Of a stretch of DNA of 64,000 bases, positions 34,873-42,844 are shown one piece after another. The stretch's first letter is position 1, and every line of letters begins with the position of its first letter. The translations under genes were made by a program, and so were the position numbers. This DNA is from VAZQ01 sp963763365 (GTDB lineage Bacteria > Pseudomonadota > Alphaproteobacteria > Rhizobiales > Xanthobacteraceae). The notes beneath the pieces were generated by a model. That model saw only the letters and a list, made by a program, of their open reading frames with translations, was not told where the DNA came from and ran no database searches. The stretch is from NCBI GenBank assembly GCA_963763365.1, contig CAVXOE010000004.1, positions 1 to 64,000 on the forward strand, written 5' to 3'.

Positions 34873-35283
34873 TCAGGCTTGGAGACGAGGTGGCGGGACG
34901 ACCGGCTCCGGTGCCACCGGCACAATGATGCGCGCCAAGGGAGCTTGCAGTTGCCCGATGAGAAGAAGCGCCGACGGGGGCGCCGACATCGCCGGCTGAG
35001 CGAGCGCCGCGCAGCAGGCTGTGGAGTGGCAGATCGCGGCATCGTCGTGAGTCTGCGGCGCGGTGCGATCTCCTTGGGCAGAGACATGCGCATCGTCGTG
35101 GTGACGTGCCGCCGCGCCGTGATGGTGACTCGTGGTAGCGCTTGAAACGTGCATAGGCTGTAAAGCCGCCGTCCTTGCGAACGCCATCATGGGCATTTGC
35201 ACGACGCTCATGAAACCGAATGCCAAGGCGGCCAACATGCGCAGCACGGTCGTGTAGGTACGTTCGGTTCGCATTTCAGACAT
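34873..35283 (-). CDS. His-rich small exported or membrane protein
   Basis: 136 residues. An N-terminal hydrophobic segment at about 13-37 (VLRMLAALAFGFMSVVQMPM) is followed by a His-rich stretch (SSATTSHHHGAAARHHDDAH), a Cys pair region AICHSTACCAAL, and a second hydrophobic segment near residue 100. The His and Cys clusters suggest metal binding, perhaps copper; the layout recalls DUF2946-type proteins of copper loci (tentative). The ribosome site is weak, and Met 4 is an alternative start. It lies upstream of the DUF305 gene on the same strand. Confidence 0.55.
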   Translation of the reverse strand: MSEMRTERTYTTVLRMLAALAFGFMSVVQMPMMAFARTAALQPMHVSSATTSHHHGAAARHHDDAHVSAQGDRTAPQTHDDAAICHSTACCAALAQPAMSAPPSALLLIGQLQAPLARIIVPVAPEPVVPPPRLQA

Positions 35284-35338
35284 TTAAGCTTTGCAAGCCT
35301 TCGCTGTCAGCCCGTCCCATGAAAATTAATCTTTCACA

Positions 35339-35506
35339 TCAATCGTCGACTGGAATGGTCGCGACTTCGCGGCAGTTCAGGCAATGAAACGAGCGCAGTT
35401 CAGGGTGCGGTCCGAATCGCGGCACGGTCCGCGCCAGCGTCATGGCCTTGCCGCAGCCTGGGCAATCGGGCGGAGGCTTCGGAGCAGGCTTGGGAGGCTC
35501 GCCCAT
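35339..35506 (-). CDS. Tiny zinc-ribbon-like protein
   Basis: 55 residues: a Pro/Lys-rich lead (GEPPKPAPKPPPDC) then CPGCGKAMTLARTVPRFG and HCLNCREVATIPVDD, giving C-x2-C ... C-x2-C, a zinc-ribbon pattern. ggggag lies just before the ATG at 35506. It is the second gene after the 31-residue membrane protein, probably co-transcribed from the FixK box at 35682. Function unknown; a nucleic-acid or protein adaptor is possible. Confidence 0.6.
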   Translation of the reverse strand: MGEPPKPAPKPPPDCPGCGKAMTLARTVPRFGPHPELRSFHCLNCREVATIPVDD

Positions 35507-35535
35507 GCGACTCCCCGGAGGCCCATCTGGGCCGG

Positions 35536-35631
35536 CTATTGCGTCCGGCCTTGTGCCCACGCGAGGACCACCGCGAAAACGGCGAATGGAATGACGATTG
35601 CAAACAGTGCGAGAACGGTTTCCATCGGCAT
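35536..35631 (-). CDS. 31-residue single-pass membrane protein
   Basis: Reads MPMETVLALFAIVIPFAVFA then VVLAWAQGRTQ and stop. It is one hydrophobic helix with a short polar tail. Translation signal is excellent (aaagggaggcatcc before the ATG). A perfect FixK box lies 51 bases upstream. In size and form it resembles small accessory subunits of respiratory oxidases (CcoQ/CydX-like), but homology is not shown. It is followed after 29 bases by the zinc-ribbon-like gene. Confidence 0.6.
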   Translation of the reverse strand: MPMETVLALFAIVIPFAVFAVVLAWAQGRTQ

Positions 35632-35681
35632 GGATGCCTCCCTTTGCTGGGCAAAGATCGGCGAAACGGCGGGTGTCCGGT

Positions 35682-35695
35682 TTGAGCTAGATCAA
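35682..35695 (-). promoter_or_regulatory. FixK/FNR-type box
   Basis: TTGAGCTAGATCAA, a full TTGA-N6-TCAA dyad within TTTGA..TCAAA, 51 bases upstream of the 31-residue membrane protein gene. Confidence 0.7.
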
Positions 35696-35757
35696 ACCGC
35701 GTGAACGAAATGCGACCTGGCAGGCGGCAGGAATTTCGCGGCAACTCCGCCGGCTAG

Positions 35758-37131
35758 CTAGATGAGCGGCGCCAGCGAGGCGCCGGCAATGCCGAGCGGG
35801 ACCGCATAGCGAAGCAGCCAGCGCAGAAAAGCGAGCCTGCCGGCGGACAAACTCAGTTCGTCCTGCAGGAGCCGGGCGGGAAGCGCCCAGCCAACGAAGA
35901 TCGCGAGGCCAAGTCCGGCAAGCGGAAGCAGCACGTTGGACGTCAGGCCGTCGATGAGTTGGTAGAACGTCGCATGGGCGAATGGTCGGAACATCGCGAG
36001 CGGAAACCAGCCGGACCACAGATTAAACGACAGCACGGTCGCCAGGCCCAACGCCCAGCAGGCTAGTGCGCATACGAAGCTGGTGCGTGGGCGCGACCAA
36101 CGCAGCGAATTGCGCAAGGGCGCGACCGATAGTTCGAGGAATGAGATAGCGGAACCAAGCGCCGCGACCGCGAGCAGCGCGAAGAAAGCCACGCCGGCGA
36201 TCGTGCCGAACGGCATGCGGGCGAAGGCGACCGGCAGCGTCGTGAACATCAGGCCGGGTCCGCTCGCGGGATCGAGCCCTTCCGCGAATACGAGCGGGAA
36301 GATGGCAAGTCCCGCCATGAACGAGATCGCCGTATCGATGACGACCGTCAATACGGCGACCTCGCGGAGATTGGTGTCGGCGCCCGCATAGGCCGCGTAG
36401 GTCAGCATGATGCAGAAGCCCACGCCGATCGAAAAGAATCCGAGCCCCAGCGCCTCGATCGCGACGTGCGGACCGATCCGCGCCGGATCGAATGCGAACA
36501 TGAAGCGCAGCGCGCCCGCGATGTCGCCGGCGAGCGCGGCGAAGATCGCGAGCGCGGCGATCAGCACCACCAAGAGCGGCATCAGGAATTTCGCCGCTTT
36601 CTCGATGCCGGTCGCAACACCGCGCGCCACGACGGCGCAGGTGGTTGCCATGAAGATGGAATGATAGAGCGTGAGCTTGAGCGGGGAGGCGAGGAGTTCG
36701 TCGAAGCGTGTTTGCGTGGCCTGGACATTCCCCGGCGGGAGGCCGCTCCATAGCGTATCGACCAGATAGGCGATCGCCCATCCGCCGACGACCGAATAGA
36801 AGCTCAGGATCAGGAAGCCCGCCGCCACCCCGACCGCGCCGAAAAATCCCCATCCGCGCGACGCGTCCGACTGGGATGCCACGTTCCAGAGACTGCGGAT
36901 GGCGTCGGAGCGCCCGCGGCGGCCGAGCGCGAGCTCGGCCAGCATGAGCGGGAAGACGATGAGCCCCGCGCCCACGAGATAGAAGAACACGAACGCGCTA
37001 CCGCCGTTCGCGCCGACCTCGTAGGGAAATTTCCAGATGCTGCCGAGCCCGATCGCCGAGGCGATATTCGCGCAGACGAAGCCAATCCGCCCCGACCACC
37101 GCTCGCGCCTGGGCCCTGCTTGCTCGGCCAT
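35758..37131 (-). CDS. Sodium-dependent transporter of the NSS (SNF) family
   Basis: 457 residues, about 11-12 membrane segments. The LeuT-type opening is clear: RWSGRIGFVCANIASAIGLG then SIWKFPYEVGANGGSAFVFF, where helix 1 carries the Na+/substrate-binding unwound stretch. Further helices include WGFFGAVGVAAGFLILSFYS and a late pair FIGWALPARL-like. It should take up an amino acid or small organic compound with Na+. It starts 37 bases downstream of the universal stress protein gene and so is probably expressed from the FixK box at 38067. Confidence 0.88.
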   Translation of the reverse strand: MAEQAGPRRERWSGRIGFVCANIASAIGLGSIWKFPYEVGANGGSAFVFFYLVGAGLIVFPLMLAELALGRRGRSDAIRSLWNVASQSDASRGWGFFGAVGVAAGFLILSFYSVVGGWAIAYLVDTLWSGLPPGNVQATQTRFDELLASPLKLTLYHSIFMATTCAVVARGVATGIEKAAKFLMPLLVVLIAALAIFAALAGDIAGALRFMFAFDPARIGPHVAIEALGLGFFSIGVGFCIMLTYAAYAGADTNLREVAVLTVVIDTAISFMAGLAIFPLVFAEGLDPASGPGLMFTTLPVAFARMPFGTIAGVAFFALLAVAALGSAISFLELSVAPLRNSLRWSRPRTSFVCALACWALGLATVLSFNLWSGWFPLAMFRPFAHATFYQLIDGLTSNVLLPLAGLGLAIFVGWALPARLLQDELSLSAGRLAFLRWLLRYAVPLGIAGASLAPLI

Positions 37132-37168
37132 GACCGTTACGCGCGACGCTTGCGCTCCGCGGGCGTGT

Positions 37169-37999
37169 TCAGTGCGACATCAGCACGGGCACCGTCATGG
37201 ATGAGAGGATGCCGCGCGTCGCGCCGCCCAGGACGAATTCCCGCCAGCGCGAATGACCGTAGCCGCCCATGACGATGAAGTCGGTGCCGGCGTCGGCGGC
37301 GTGCGAGAGAATGGTGTTGGGCACGTCGATATCGGCCGCCACCAGTTCGGAGAGTTCGACCTTGAGGCCGTGGCGGGCAAGGTGCTGGGCGAAATCGGCT
37401 CCCGGCAATTCCTTGGCCGATCCGTGGCCCCTCGCCACGACTACGACCTCGACGGCCTTCGCCCGCGCCAGCAATGGCATGGCGTCGGCGGTGGCGCGCG
37501 CGGCGTTGCGGCTGCCGTCCCAGCACACCATGACGCGGTCGAGCTTGCAGGCGTCCTTCTGAATGTAGGGCACGATCACCACCGGGCGGCCGGACTGGAA
37601 CAGCGCCGCCTCGATGATCATGTCGCGGCCCGGCGGCGAATCGGGCTCGGCCTGGGCGACGACCGCGAGATCGTAGCGGCGGGTCATGCGCCCGAACATG
37701 TCGACGCCGTCGACCAGGCTTGCGGTGATCAGGCGCTTTTCAAAGGATATGCCCGCAAGGCGCGCGCTCTGCTCGAAGTTGGCGATCGCCGCGTTGGCCG
37801 CTTTTTCATTCTCGGTGCGCTGCGCCTGGATCAGGTTGACGGCGACGCTGCCGAACACGCTGCCCGGGACGACGACCTCGTAGCAGAAGCCGATACCCGC
37901 GACATGCGCCCCGACCGTGCGGCCCAACGACACTGCGTAGTCCGCGGCGACGTCACGCTGGGCGCCGACCGTGAGATTGACGACGATATCCTTGATCAT
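37169..37999 (-). CDS. Universal stress protein, two tandem UspA domains (copy 2)
   Basis: 276 residues from 37999 (MIKDIVVNLTVGAQRDVAAD), chosen because this is the normal Usp N-terminus and ggga precedes it; an upstream in-frame extension is unlikely. The second domain ends FIVMGGYGHSRWREFVLGGA TRGILSSM, containing the G-x2-G-x9-G pattern. A perfect FixK box lies 68 bases upstream. It is followed by the NSS symporter gene. Confidence 0.88.
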   Translation of the reverse strand: MIKDIVVNLTVGAQRDVAADYAVSLGRTVGAHVAGIGFCYEVVVPGSVFGSVAVNLIQAQRTENEKAANAAIANFEQSARLAGISFEKRLITASLVDGVDMFGRMTRRYDLAVVAQAEPDSPPGRDMIIEAALFQSGRPVVIVPYIQKDACKLDRVMVCWDGSRNAARATADAMPLLARAKAVEVVVVARGHGSAKELPGADFAQHLARHGLKVELSELVAADIDVPNTILSHAADAGTDFIVMGGYGHSRWREFVLGGATRGILSSMTVPVLMSH

Positions 38000-38066
38000 G
38001 ATGGATCCCATCTGTAGCGAGCCGGGCAATTCTTGCTGAAAACTAGCGATAACGTGCAACAGCCTG

Positions 38067-38080
38067 TTGATCTGGGTCAA
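38067..38080 (-). promoter_or_regulatory. FixK/FNR-type box
   Basis: TTGATCTGGGTCAA, a full dyad, 68 bases upstream of the universal stress protein start (37999). Confidence 0.72.
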
Positions 38081-38181
38081 CCTTCAGACAGGGCGACCAA
38101 ACAGCGCGATGGCGACGATCGGGATTACGAAGCCGAGTGTCACGGCTGCGATCGGCAGAACTTCCGGCGGGGAAGTTACGC

Positions 38182-38526
38182 TCAGCGGTCCTGGATCGAC
38201 GTGAGATAGTCGAGGATCGCGCCGACCTCGTCGGCTTCAAACCTGAATTCCGGCATGTCCGGATGACCGGTGAACAGCCCCTCCGCAAGCGATTCCGCCA
38301 GACCTTCGATGGGATACTTTTTCGACAGCGTGCGAAATGGCGGAGCTTCTGCGTGGGAGCTGGTTCCGGTGCGGCCGATGGCGTGGCAGCGCGCGCAATT
38401 CTTGCTGAGAAGCGCTTCGCCGCGCGCCCGAAACGCGGCGGCGTCCTGGGCGTTCGGCCGGCCCGCAGATGCCAGCAGCGCGGCGATCGCGATTGCTGCA
38501 ATCGTGCAGATGAGGAGAGGGCGCAT
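38182..38526 (-). CDS. Small c-type cytochrome, copy 1
   Basis: 114 residues. A signal peptide (LLICTIAAIAIAALLASAGR) precedes a haem-binding C-x2-C-H (KNCARCHAIGRTG) and a distal Met region (GHPDMPEFRFEADEVGAILD YL). It is a class I periplasmic cytochrome c. It starts 8 bases after the stop of the response-regulator gene, so they form an operon behind the box at 38996. A paralogue lies on the other side of fixLJK at 42316-42696; both share the PPFRTL..K(Y/F)PI block. Confidence 0.85.
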   Translation of the reverse strand: MRPLLICTIAAIAIAALLASAGRPNAQDAAAFRARGEALLSKNCARCHAIGRTGTSSHAEAPPFRTLSKKYPIEGLAESLAEGLFTGHPDMPEFRFEADEVGAILDYLTSIQDR

Positions 38527-38534
38527 CGTTTCGC

Positions 38535-38936
38535 TCACCGCGGCGTCGCCCGAGGGGCGATCATATCGTGGATCTTGTCGAGCAATGTATTTCCCAACAG
38601 TGGCTTTTCGACGATAGGCACGCCGGCACCGCTGGCGCGGGCCACCAGCGCCTTGGGCGGGTCGCTGCTGATAAGGATGATGGGTGCGGAAAAGTGCAGA
38701 TCGCGCAATTTCACCACGAGGTCGATGCCGTTCATCCGCGGAATATTCTGATCGATGACCAGGCAATGGAAGTGGGAGAGGTCGCCGGCGTGCAACAGGT
38801 CGGCGGCGCTCTCATAGATCCCGACCGTAAAGCCTTCGAGCTCCAACGAAAACTTGAGCGAGTTGAGAACCGCTGGATCGTTGTCCACGATTCCCACCAC
38901 TCCGGTGTGCGTGCGCGAATCGCGATCCGTTTCCAT
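38535..38936 (-). CDS. Single-domain response regulator
   Basis: 133 residues from 38936: receiver domain only. Acidic pocket in GVVGIVDNDPAVLNSLKFSL, phospho-acceptor Asp in HCLVIDQNIPRMNGIDLVVK, Ser/Thr in LISSDPP and Lys in IVEKPLL. There is no output domain, so it is a FixJ-receiver-like or CheY-like phosphate sink or shuttle. An upstream start at 38969 is possible. It is encoded just downstream of fixJ's operon on the same strand, behind its own FixK-like box, and co-transcribed with a cytochrome c gene. Confidence 0.8.
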   Translation of the reverse strand: METDRDSRTHTGVVGIVDNDPAVLNSLKFSLELEGFTVGIYESAADLLHAGDLSHFHCLVIDQNIPRMNGIDLVVKLRDLHFSAPIILISSDPPKALVARASGAGVPIVEKPLLGNTLLDKIHDMIAPRATPR

Positions 38937-38995
38937 GCTGGCTCGCGCCTCTGGTGCGGCAGCAAGCATTCAATCGCACGGCCATCTTTGCTGCC

Positions 38996-39009
38996 TTGAT
39001 CTAGCGCAA
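38996..39009 (-). promoter_or_regulatory. Imperfect FixK/FNR-type box
   Basis: TTGATCTAGCGCAA, one mismatch from TTGA-N6-TCAA, 60 bases upstream of the response-regulator start at 38936. Confidence 0.5.
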
Positions 39010-39034
39010 GCTGCGAGCTCGACCGGCGGACCGG

Positions 39035-39700
39035 CTATTTTGTCGGAGATTGTTCGGCCGGCGAGGAACTCGCACTGTCGAGCACGCCAGCCAACAGCGC
39101 CATGCGGACGAGCTCCGACAAGCTCGAAGCGTTCATCTTGGTCATCAGGTTGGCGCGATAGATTTCGACCGTTCGCGGGCTGATCTGGAGATCGTAGGCG
39201 ATCGACTTGTTGGGTTGCCCGCTGACGAGACCTTCCAGCACCTGACGTTCGCGGTTTGAGAGCGAGGCGAGCTTCTCGTTGATCGCCGCCAGTTCGGCGC
39301 CACGCCTGCTGTTGCCCTCCTCGGCGGCGAGCGCGGCGCGCACCGCGCCCAGCAGCAATTCGTCGGAGAACGGCTTTTCGAGAAAATCCGCCGCACCGAG
39401 CTTCATCGCTTCCACCGCCAGCGGGACGTCGCCATGCCCCGTGATCACGATGACCGGCGTCGTCACGTTGCGTTCACGCAGGCGACGCAACAGCTCGATG
39501 CCGCCGATCTCGGGCATGCGGACGTCCGTTACGATGCAGGCTGGCCCCTGCGGCGGAAGGCCCTGCAGAAAGGCGACGGCATTCTCATAAGTCGCGACGC
39601 TGAGCTCGGCCGAGCGCAGCAGGAACGCAAGCGAATCGCGCACCGCTTCGTCATCGTCGATCACATGGACAACGGGCTTAGTCGGCGTCGCCGATGTCAT
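39035..39700 (-). CDS. fixJ: Two-component response regulator FixJ
   Basis: 221 residues. Receiver domain with DDDE at 15-18, phospho-acceptor D59 in CIVTDVRMP, and LEKPFSDELLLGAV; C-terminal LuxR-type helix-turn-helix (LSNRERQVLEGLVSGQPNKS then IAYDLQISPRTVEIYRANLM). This is the FixJ/TodR layout; phosphorylated FixJ activates fixK. Its start overlaps the end of fixL by 23 bases, so translation is coupled. Confidence 0.93.
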   Translation of the reverse strand: MTSATPTKPVVHVIDDDEAVRDSLAFLLRSAELSVATYENAVAFLQGLPPQGPACIVTDVRMPEIGGIELLRRLRERNVTTPVIVITGHGDVPLAVEAMKLGAADFLEKPFSDELLLGAVRAALAAEEGNSRRGAELAAINEKLASLSNRERQVLEGLVSGQPNKSIAYDLQISPRTVEIYRANLMTKMNASSLSELVRMALLAGVLDSASSSPAEQSPTK

Positions 39701-41207
39701 TCTTGTTCACCTTGCGAAGCGTAATCCGAAAAATCGTGCCGCCATCGGGATTGGGTTCCGTCCAGATCTGTCCCCCATGCGCCTCGATGATGGTGCGTGA
39801 GATCGACAGTCCCACGCCCATGCCGTTGCGCTTGCTGGTGACGAACGGCTGGAACAGATGCGCCGCCACCTCCGGCGTGATTCCCGAGCCGGTATCGGCG
39901 ACCGCGATCGTGACCATATCGTTTTCGGTCGAGGCTGTCGAAACGGTGAGCTCCCGCTTGTGCGCGCCATCCATCGCCTCGATCGAATTGCGGATCAGGT
40001 TGAGCAGCACCTGCTGCACCTGCACCTTGTCGGCGAGAACGAGATCGGCGGTCGGGTCGAACTGGAAGCGGACGCGAACCCCCTGGTCCTTGACGCCGAC
40101 GAGGGCAAGCGCGCTTGCTTCCTCGACCAGCTTCCTGACGTTCTCGACCCGGTGTTCGCTTTCGCCGCGGGCGACGAAATCGCGCAGCCGGCGGATAATC
40201 TGCCCGGCCCGCAGCGCCTGGTCGGCGGCCTTGTCGATGGCGTCGCGCATCATCACCGAGCGCTCGTCCGAATTTCCTTCCAGCAGCCGGCGCGAGCCCT
40301 TCATGTAATTGGCGATCGCCGACAGCGGCTGATTGAGCTCGTGCGCCAGGGTCGAGGCCATCTCGCCCATCGCAGTCAAACGCGAAATGTGCACCAGCTC
40401 CGACTGCAATTCCTGCAGGCGGGCTTCGGTCTTCTGCCGCTCGGTCAGGTCGCGGATGAAGCCGGTGAAGAAGCGTCGCGCGCCGGATTTCATCTCGCCG
40501 ACCGCGAGTTCCATCGGGAACGTCGAGCCGTCCTTGCGCTCGCCAACGACGACGCGGCCGATGCCGATGATCCGCCGATCGCCGGTGCGCAGATAGCGCT
40601 CGAGGTAGCCATCGTGATTCTCGCGATAAGGCGAGGGCATCATCATCATGATGTTCTTGCCCAGCGCCTCGCTCGCAGCATAGCCGAACAGCCGCTCCGC
40701 CGCGGAACTGAAGAGCTGGATGATGCCGCGCTCGTCGATGACGATCATGGCGTCCGGCACGGTGGCGAGAATGGATTCGAGGTGCGCCTCGCGCGCGGCC
40801 GATTGCAGGCGAGTCGTCCGATGCCGTTCGCCGAACCACGCGATCCCCACGCCCAGCAGCGCAAATATCGTCGCCCGCGTCACCTCGGCGGTAAAAAAGG
40901 GCGTCTGCGGGTCGATCAAATTGCGGAATTCTCCGGTGACGTAGAGATGCAAGACCAGGCTCGTTGCGGTCGCCAGCAGGCCCGGTCCGAGCCCTCCCAA
41001 GACACCGGCGATGACGACGGGCGGGACGAGAAACAGGTAGAGCGACTGGCCGGCGAGCGTGGGTGCCAGCAGCCACCGCACGATGAAGGCGACCGCGACC
41101 AGCGACAAGGACACGAGGTAGATCGTTCCGTTGTGCCGCAGGGCAAGTGACAGGCCGCCATGGGCCTGCGCGGCTGGGTCGGCTGGCTGCAAGACCAGAT
41201 TCGTCAT
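39678..41207 (-). CDS. fixL: Oxygen-sensing histidine kinase FixL
   Basis: 509 residues. N-terminal membrane part with about four helices (to residue 125), haem-PAS domain at about 145-255, then the kinase core. The PAS domain keeps the haem ligand H198 (SPYRENHDGYLERY) and the O2-contact Arg R218 (IIGIGRVVV). The phospho-acceptor is H289 (STLAHELNQPLSAIANYMKG), followed by N, G1 (DTGSGITPE) and G2 (GMGVGLSISRTIIEAHGG) boxes. It therefore should sense O2 and phosphorylate FixJ under low oxygen. It is divergent from fixK. Confidence 0.94.
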   Translation of the reverse strand: MTNLVLQPADPAAQAHGGLSLALRHNGTIYLVSLSLVAVAFIVRWLLAPTLAGQSLYLFLVPPVVIAGVLGGLGPGLLATATSLVLHLYVTGEFRNLIDPQTPFFTAEVTRATIFALLGVGIAWFGERHRTTRLQSAAREAHLESILATVPDAMIVIDERGIIQLFSSAAERLFGYAASEALGKNIMMMMPSPYRENHDGYLERYLRTGDRRIIGIGRVVVGERKDGSTFPMELAVGEMKSGARRFFTGFIRDLTERQKTEARLQELQSELVHISRLTAMGEMASTLAHELNQPLSAIANYMKGSRRLLEGNSDERSVMMRDAIDKAADQALRAGQIIRRLRDFVARGESEHRVENVRKLVEEASALALVGVKDQGVRVRFQFDPTADLVLADKVQVQQVLLNLIRNSIEAMDGAHKRELTVSTASTENDMVTIAVADTGSGITPEVAAHLFQPFVTSKRNGMGVGLSISRTIIEAHGGQIWTEPNPDGGTIFRITLRKVNKNDIGDAD

Positions 41208-41350
41208 CGTTTCCTAGCCCGTATTTGGCCATCCGGTTGCCCGGCCGGAAGCGGAGCGGCCTCCGGGATTTCCCCTAGGGTCAATATCTGAATTTTCTGT
41301 CCTCGCACCACGCGTTACCGATGCCGATAGCTTAACAGAGGAATTGAGCC
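41208..41350. promoter_or_regulatory. fixL-fixK divergent control region
   Basis: 143-base gap. The segment TTTCCCCTAGGGTCAATATC at 41270-41289 contains a CCCCTAGGG palindrome and is a candidate FixJ target for the fixK promoter, by position only. No TTGA-N6-TCAA dyad is present, so fixK does not seem to control itself or fixL through a canonical box. Confidence 0.4.
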
Positions 41351-42040
41351 ATGTTGACAGCGACAGCGGTGCGCAGCGGTTTTGCCCGGCAGCCGGCCCC
41401 GATGGTTCGCCGGTCTCCTGCACCGCTCGGCCAATCGCTCTTCGGATCGCACGAATTGATCGGCGTCGCCATGCCGTTCGGGCGGAATGTGGAAATTTAC
41501 GGCGAGAACGAGCCGGCCGAGTACCTCTACAAGGTGATCAGCGGGTCGGTCCGCACCTACAAGATCTTGAACGACGGCCGCCGTCAGATCGGCGCATTCT
41601 ACCTTCCGGGTGATATTTTCGGCCTCGAGATGGGGGAGGAACACTCTTTCTCCGCCGAGGCGATCGTCGATTCGAACATCCTCTTTATTAAGCGTAGCGC
41701 CGTGGTTTCGCTCGCCGCCCGCAGCAACGACGTGGCCCACCACTTGTGGACCTTGACCGGCGAGGAACTAAAGCGCGTGCAGCATCACATCATGCTGCTC
41801 GTGAAGACCGCGCAGGAGCGCGTCGCGAGCTTCCTTCTTGAAATGGCGGCGCGCATGTCCTGCGAGAGGGCATTTGAACTGCCGATGTCGCGTCAGGACA
41901 TCGCGGATTATCTCGGGCTTACGATCGAGACGGTATCGCGCACACTCACGCTGCTCGAGAACGCAGCCGCGATCGAGCTGCCAACCTCCCGTCAGGTGGT
42001 GTTGCGCAATCGCGCCGCTTTGGGACGTCTCGACGGCTGA
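41351..42040 (+). CDS. fixK: Crp/Fnr-family regulator FixK
   Basis: 229 residues. A cyclic-nucleotide-type beta-roll (GRNVEIYGENEPAEYLYKVI; SGSVRTYKILNDGRRQIGAF; LPGDIFGLEMGEEHSFSAEA), a dimer helix (ELKRVQHHIMLLVKTAQERV) and a winged helix with recognition motif ETVSRTLTLLENAAAI. It lacks the N-terminal Cys cluster of FNR, so it is of the FixK type, which is controlled by transcription rather than directly by O2. Its recognition helix (E..SR) fits the TTGA-N6-TCAA boxes found in the window. Cys in RMSCERAFELPMSR is near the position of the redox-sensitive Cys of FixK2 (inference). Confidence 0.92.
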   Translation: MLTATAVRSGFARQPAPMVRRSPAPLGQSLFGSHELIGVAMPFGRNVEIYGENEPAEYLYKVISGSVRTYKILNDGRRQIGAFYLPGDIFGLEMGEEHSFSAEAIVDSNILFIKRSAVVSLAARSNDVAHHLWTLTGEELKRVQHHIMLLVKTAQERVASFLLEMAARMSCERAFELPMSRQDIADYLGLTIETVSRTLTLLENAAAIELPTSRQVVLRNRAALGRLDG

Positions 42041-42315
42041 TGACGATGCGCGCGTTCCTCCGAAATCTTCCGCGATGGTGCCGCGTGTGGAGTTTCGTGC
42101 CCGTGCGTTCCGGCGCGGAGTTAATTCGTTGCGGGACAGGCAGTCATGGCGCGCGCGATGCCGTTGCGCCGGCGACCGAGCCGCGCGCGCTGGCCGGCAA
42201 GTGGCCCGACACCGGCGGGTCGATGGCGCGGCTGATCGCGTCCGACTGGAGGCCAAGTACGATGAGGCCGACGACGCCGCCGACACAACGCAGAACTGGG
42301 GGCAGGTGATCAGTC

Positions 42316-42696
42316 ATGCGACACGCAATTGCAATTCGACCGACCGGGGCCACGTTCGGCTCCGCTATCGGTAAAGCATGGCCGGCACTCGCGCTGGCGA
42401 TGGTCCTGCTCTGTCCAGCGCCGCCGGCGCTCGCGCAGCAATCACCAGGCGCGCAGCGCGGCCTGACGTTCGTCCGCTTGCATTGTGCGCAGTGTCATTC
42501 GATCGATGCGGTGAGCGAGAGTTCGCTCACCATCGCGCCGCCATTTCGCACGCTGCATACCAAGTTCCCGATCGATTCGCTGCGGCCGCGGCTCGCCGAA
42601 GGCATCTCCGCCACCCACCCCACAATGCCGCAGTTCCGGCTTGACGCGGATCAGATCAACGACGTCCTCGAATATCTCAAGACATTGCAACGCTGA
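42316..42696 (+). CDS. Small c-type cytochrome, copy 2
   Basis: 126 residues. A signal peptide (KAWPALALAMVLLCPAPPAL, AQQ) is followed by LHCAQCHSIDAVSESS with the haem C-x2-C-H, the PPFRTLHTKFPIDSLRPRLA block, and a distal Met region (TMPQFRLDADQINDVLEYLK). Paralogue of 38182-38526. Located between fixK and the cbb3 operon, it may deliver electrons to the oxidase (inference). The preceding 42041-42315 shows no convincing gene and no clear FixK box. Confidence 0.85.
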   Translation: MRHAIAIRPTGATFGSAIGKAWPALALAMVLLCPAPPALAQQSPGAQRGLTFVRLHCAQCHSIDAVSESSLTIAPPFRTLHTKFPIDSLRPRLAEGISATHPTMPQFRLDADQINDVLEYLKTLQR

Positions 42697-42752
42697 TCTC
42701 GTCTCAGCTCCGCTTAGTCTCGACGATCCGACATCGACGAGCAAATACGAGT

Positions 42753-42766
42753 TTGATTTGCGTCAA
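42753..42766 (+). promoter_or_regulatory. FixK/FNR-type box of the cbb3 operon
   Basis: TTGATTTGCGTCAA, a full dyad, ending 78 bases before the ccoN start. It is the only full box seen before the ten-kilobase run of cco genes. Confidence 0.78.
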
Positions 42767-42844
42767 AGCCAACATTGCCGCGCCGCAGCATGGTGGGGTT
42801 GGCGTAGCTGACACGATACGCGGGCCATCTGTGAGGCGAGGGAC

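Noticed and set aside
42040..42309. Plus-strand 89-codon frame after fixK
   Set aside because: Arg/Pro/Thr-rich random-looking peptide, no ribosome site, no motif.
42144..42317. Minus-strand frame MTDHLPPVLRCVGGVVGLIV..., possible small membrane protein
   Set aside because: It has a plausible hydrophobic stretch but no ribosome site, overlaps the start of the cytochrome c gene, and shows nothing recognisable in the remainder.
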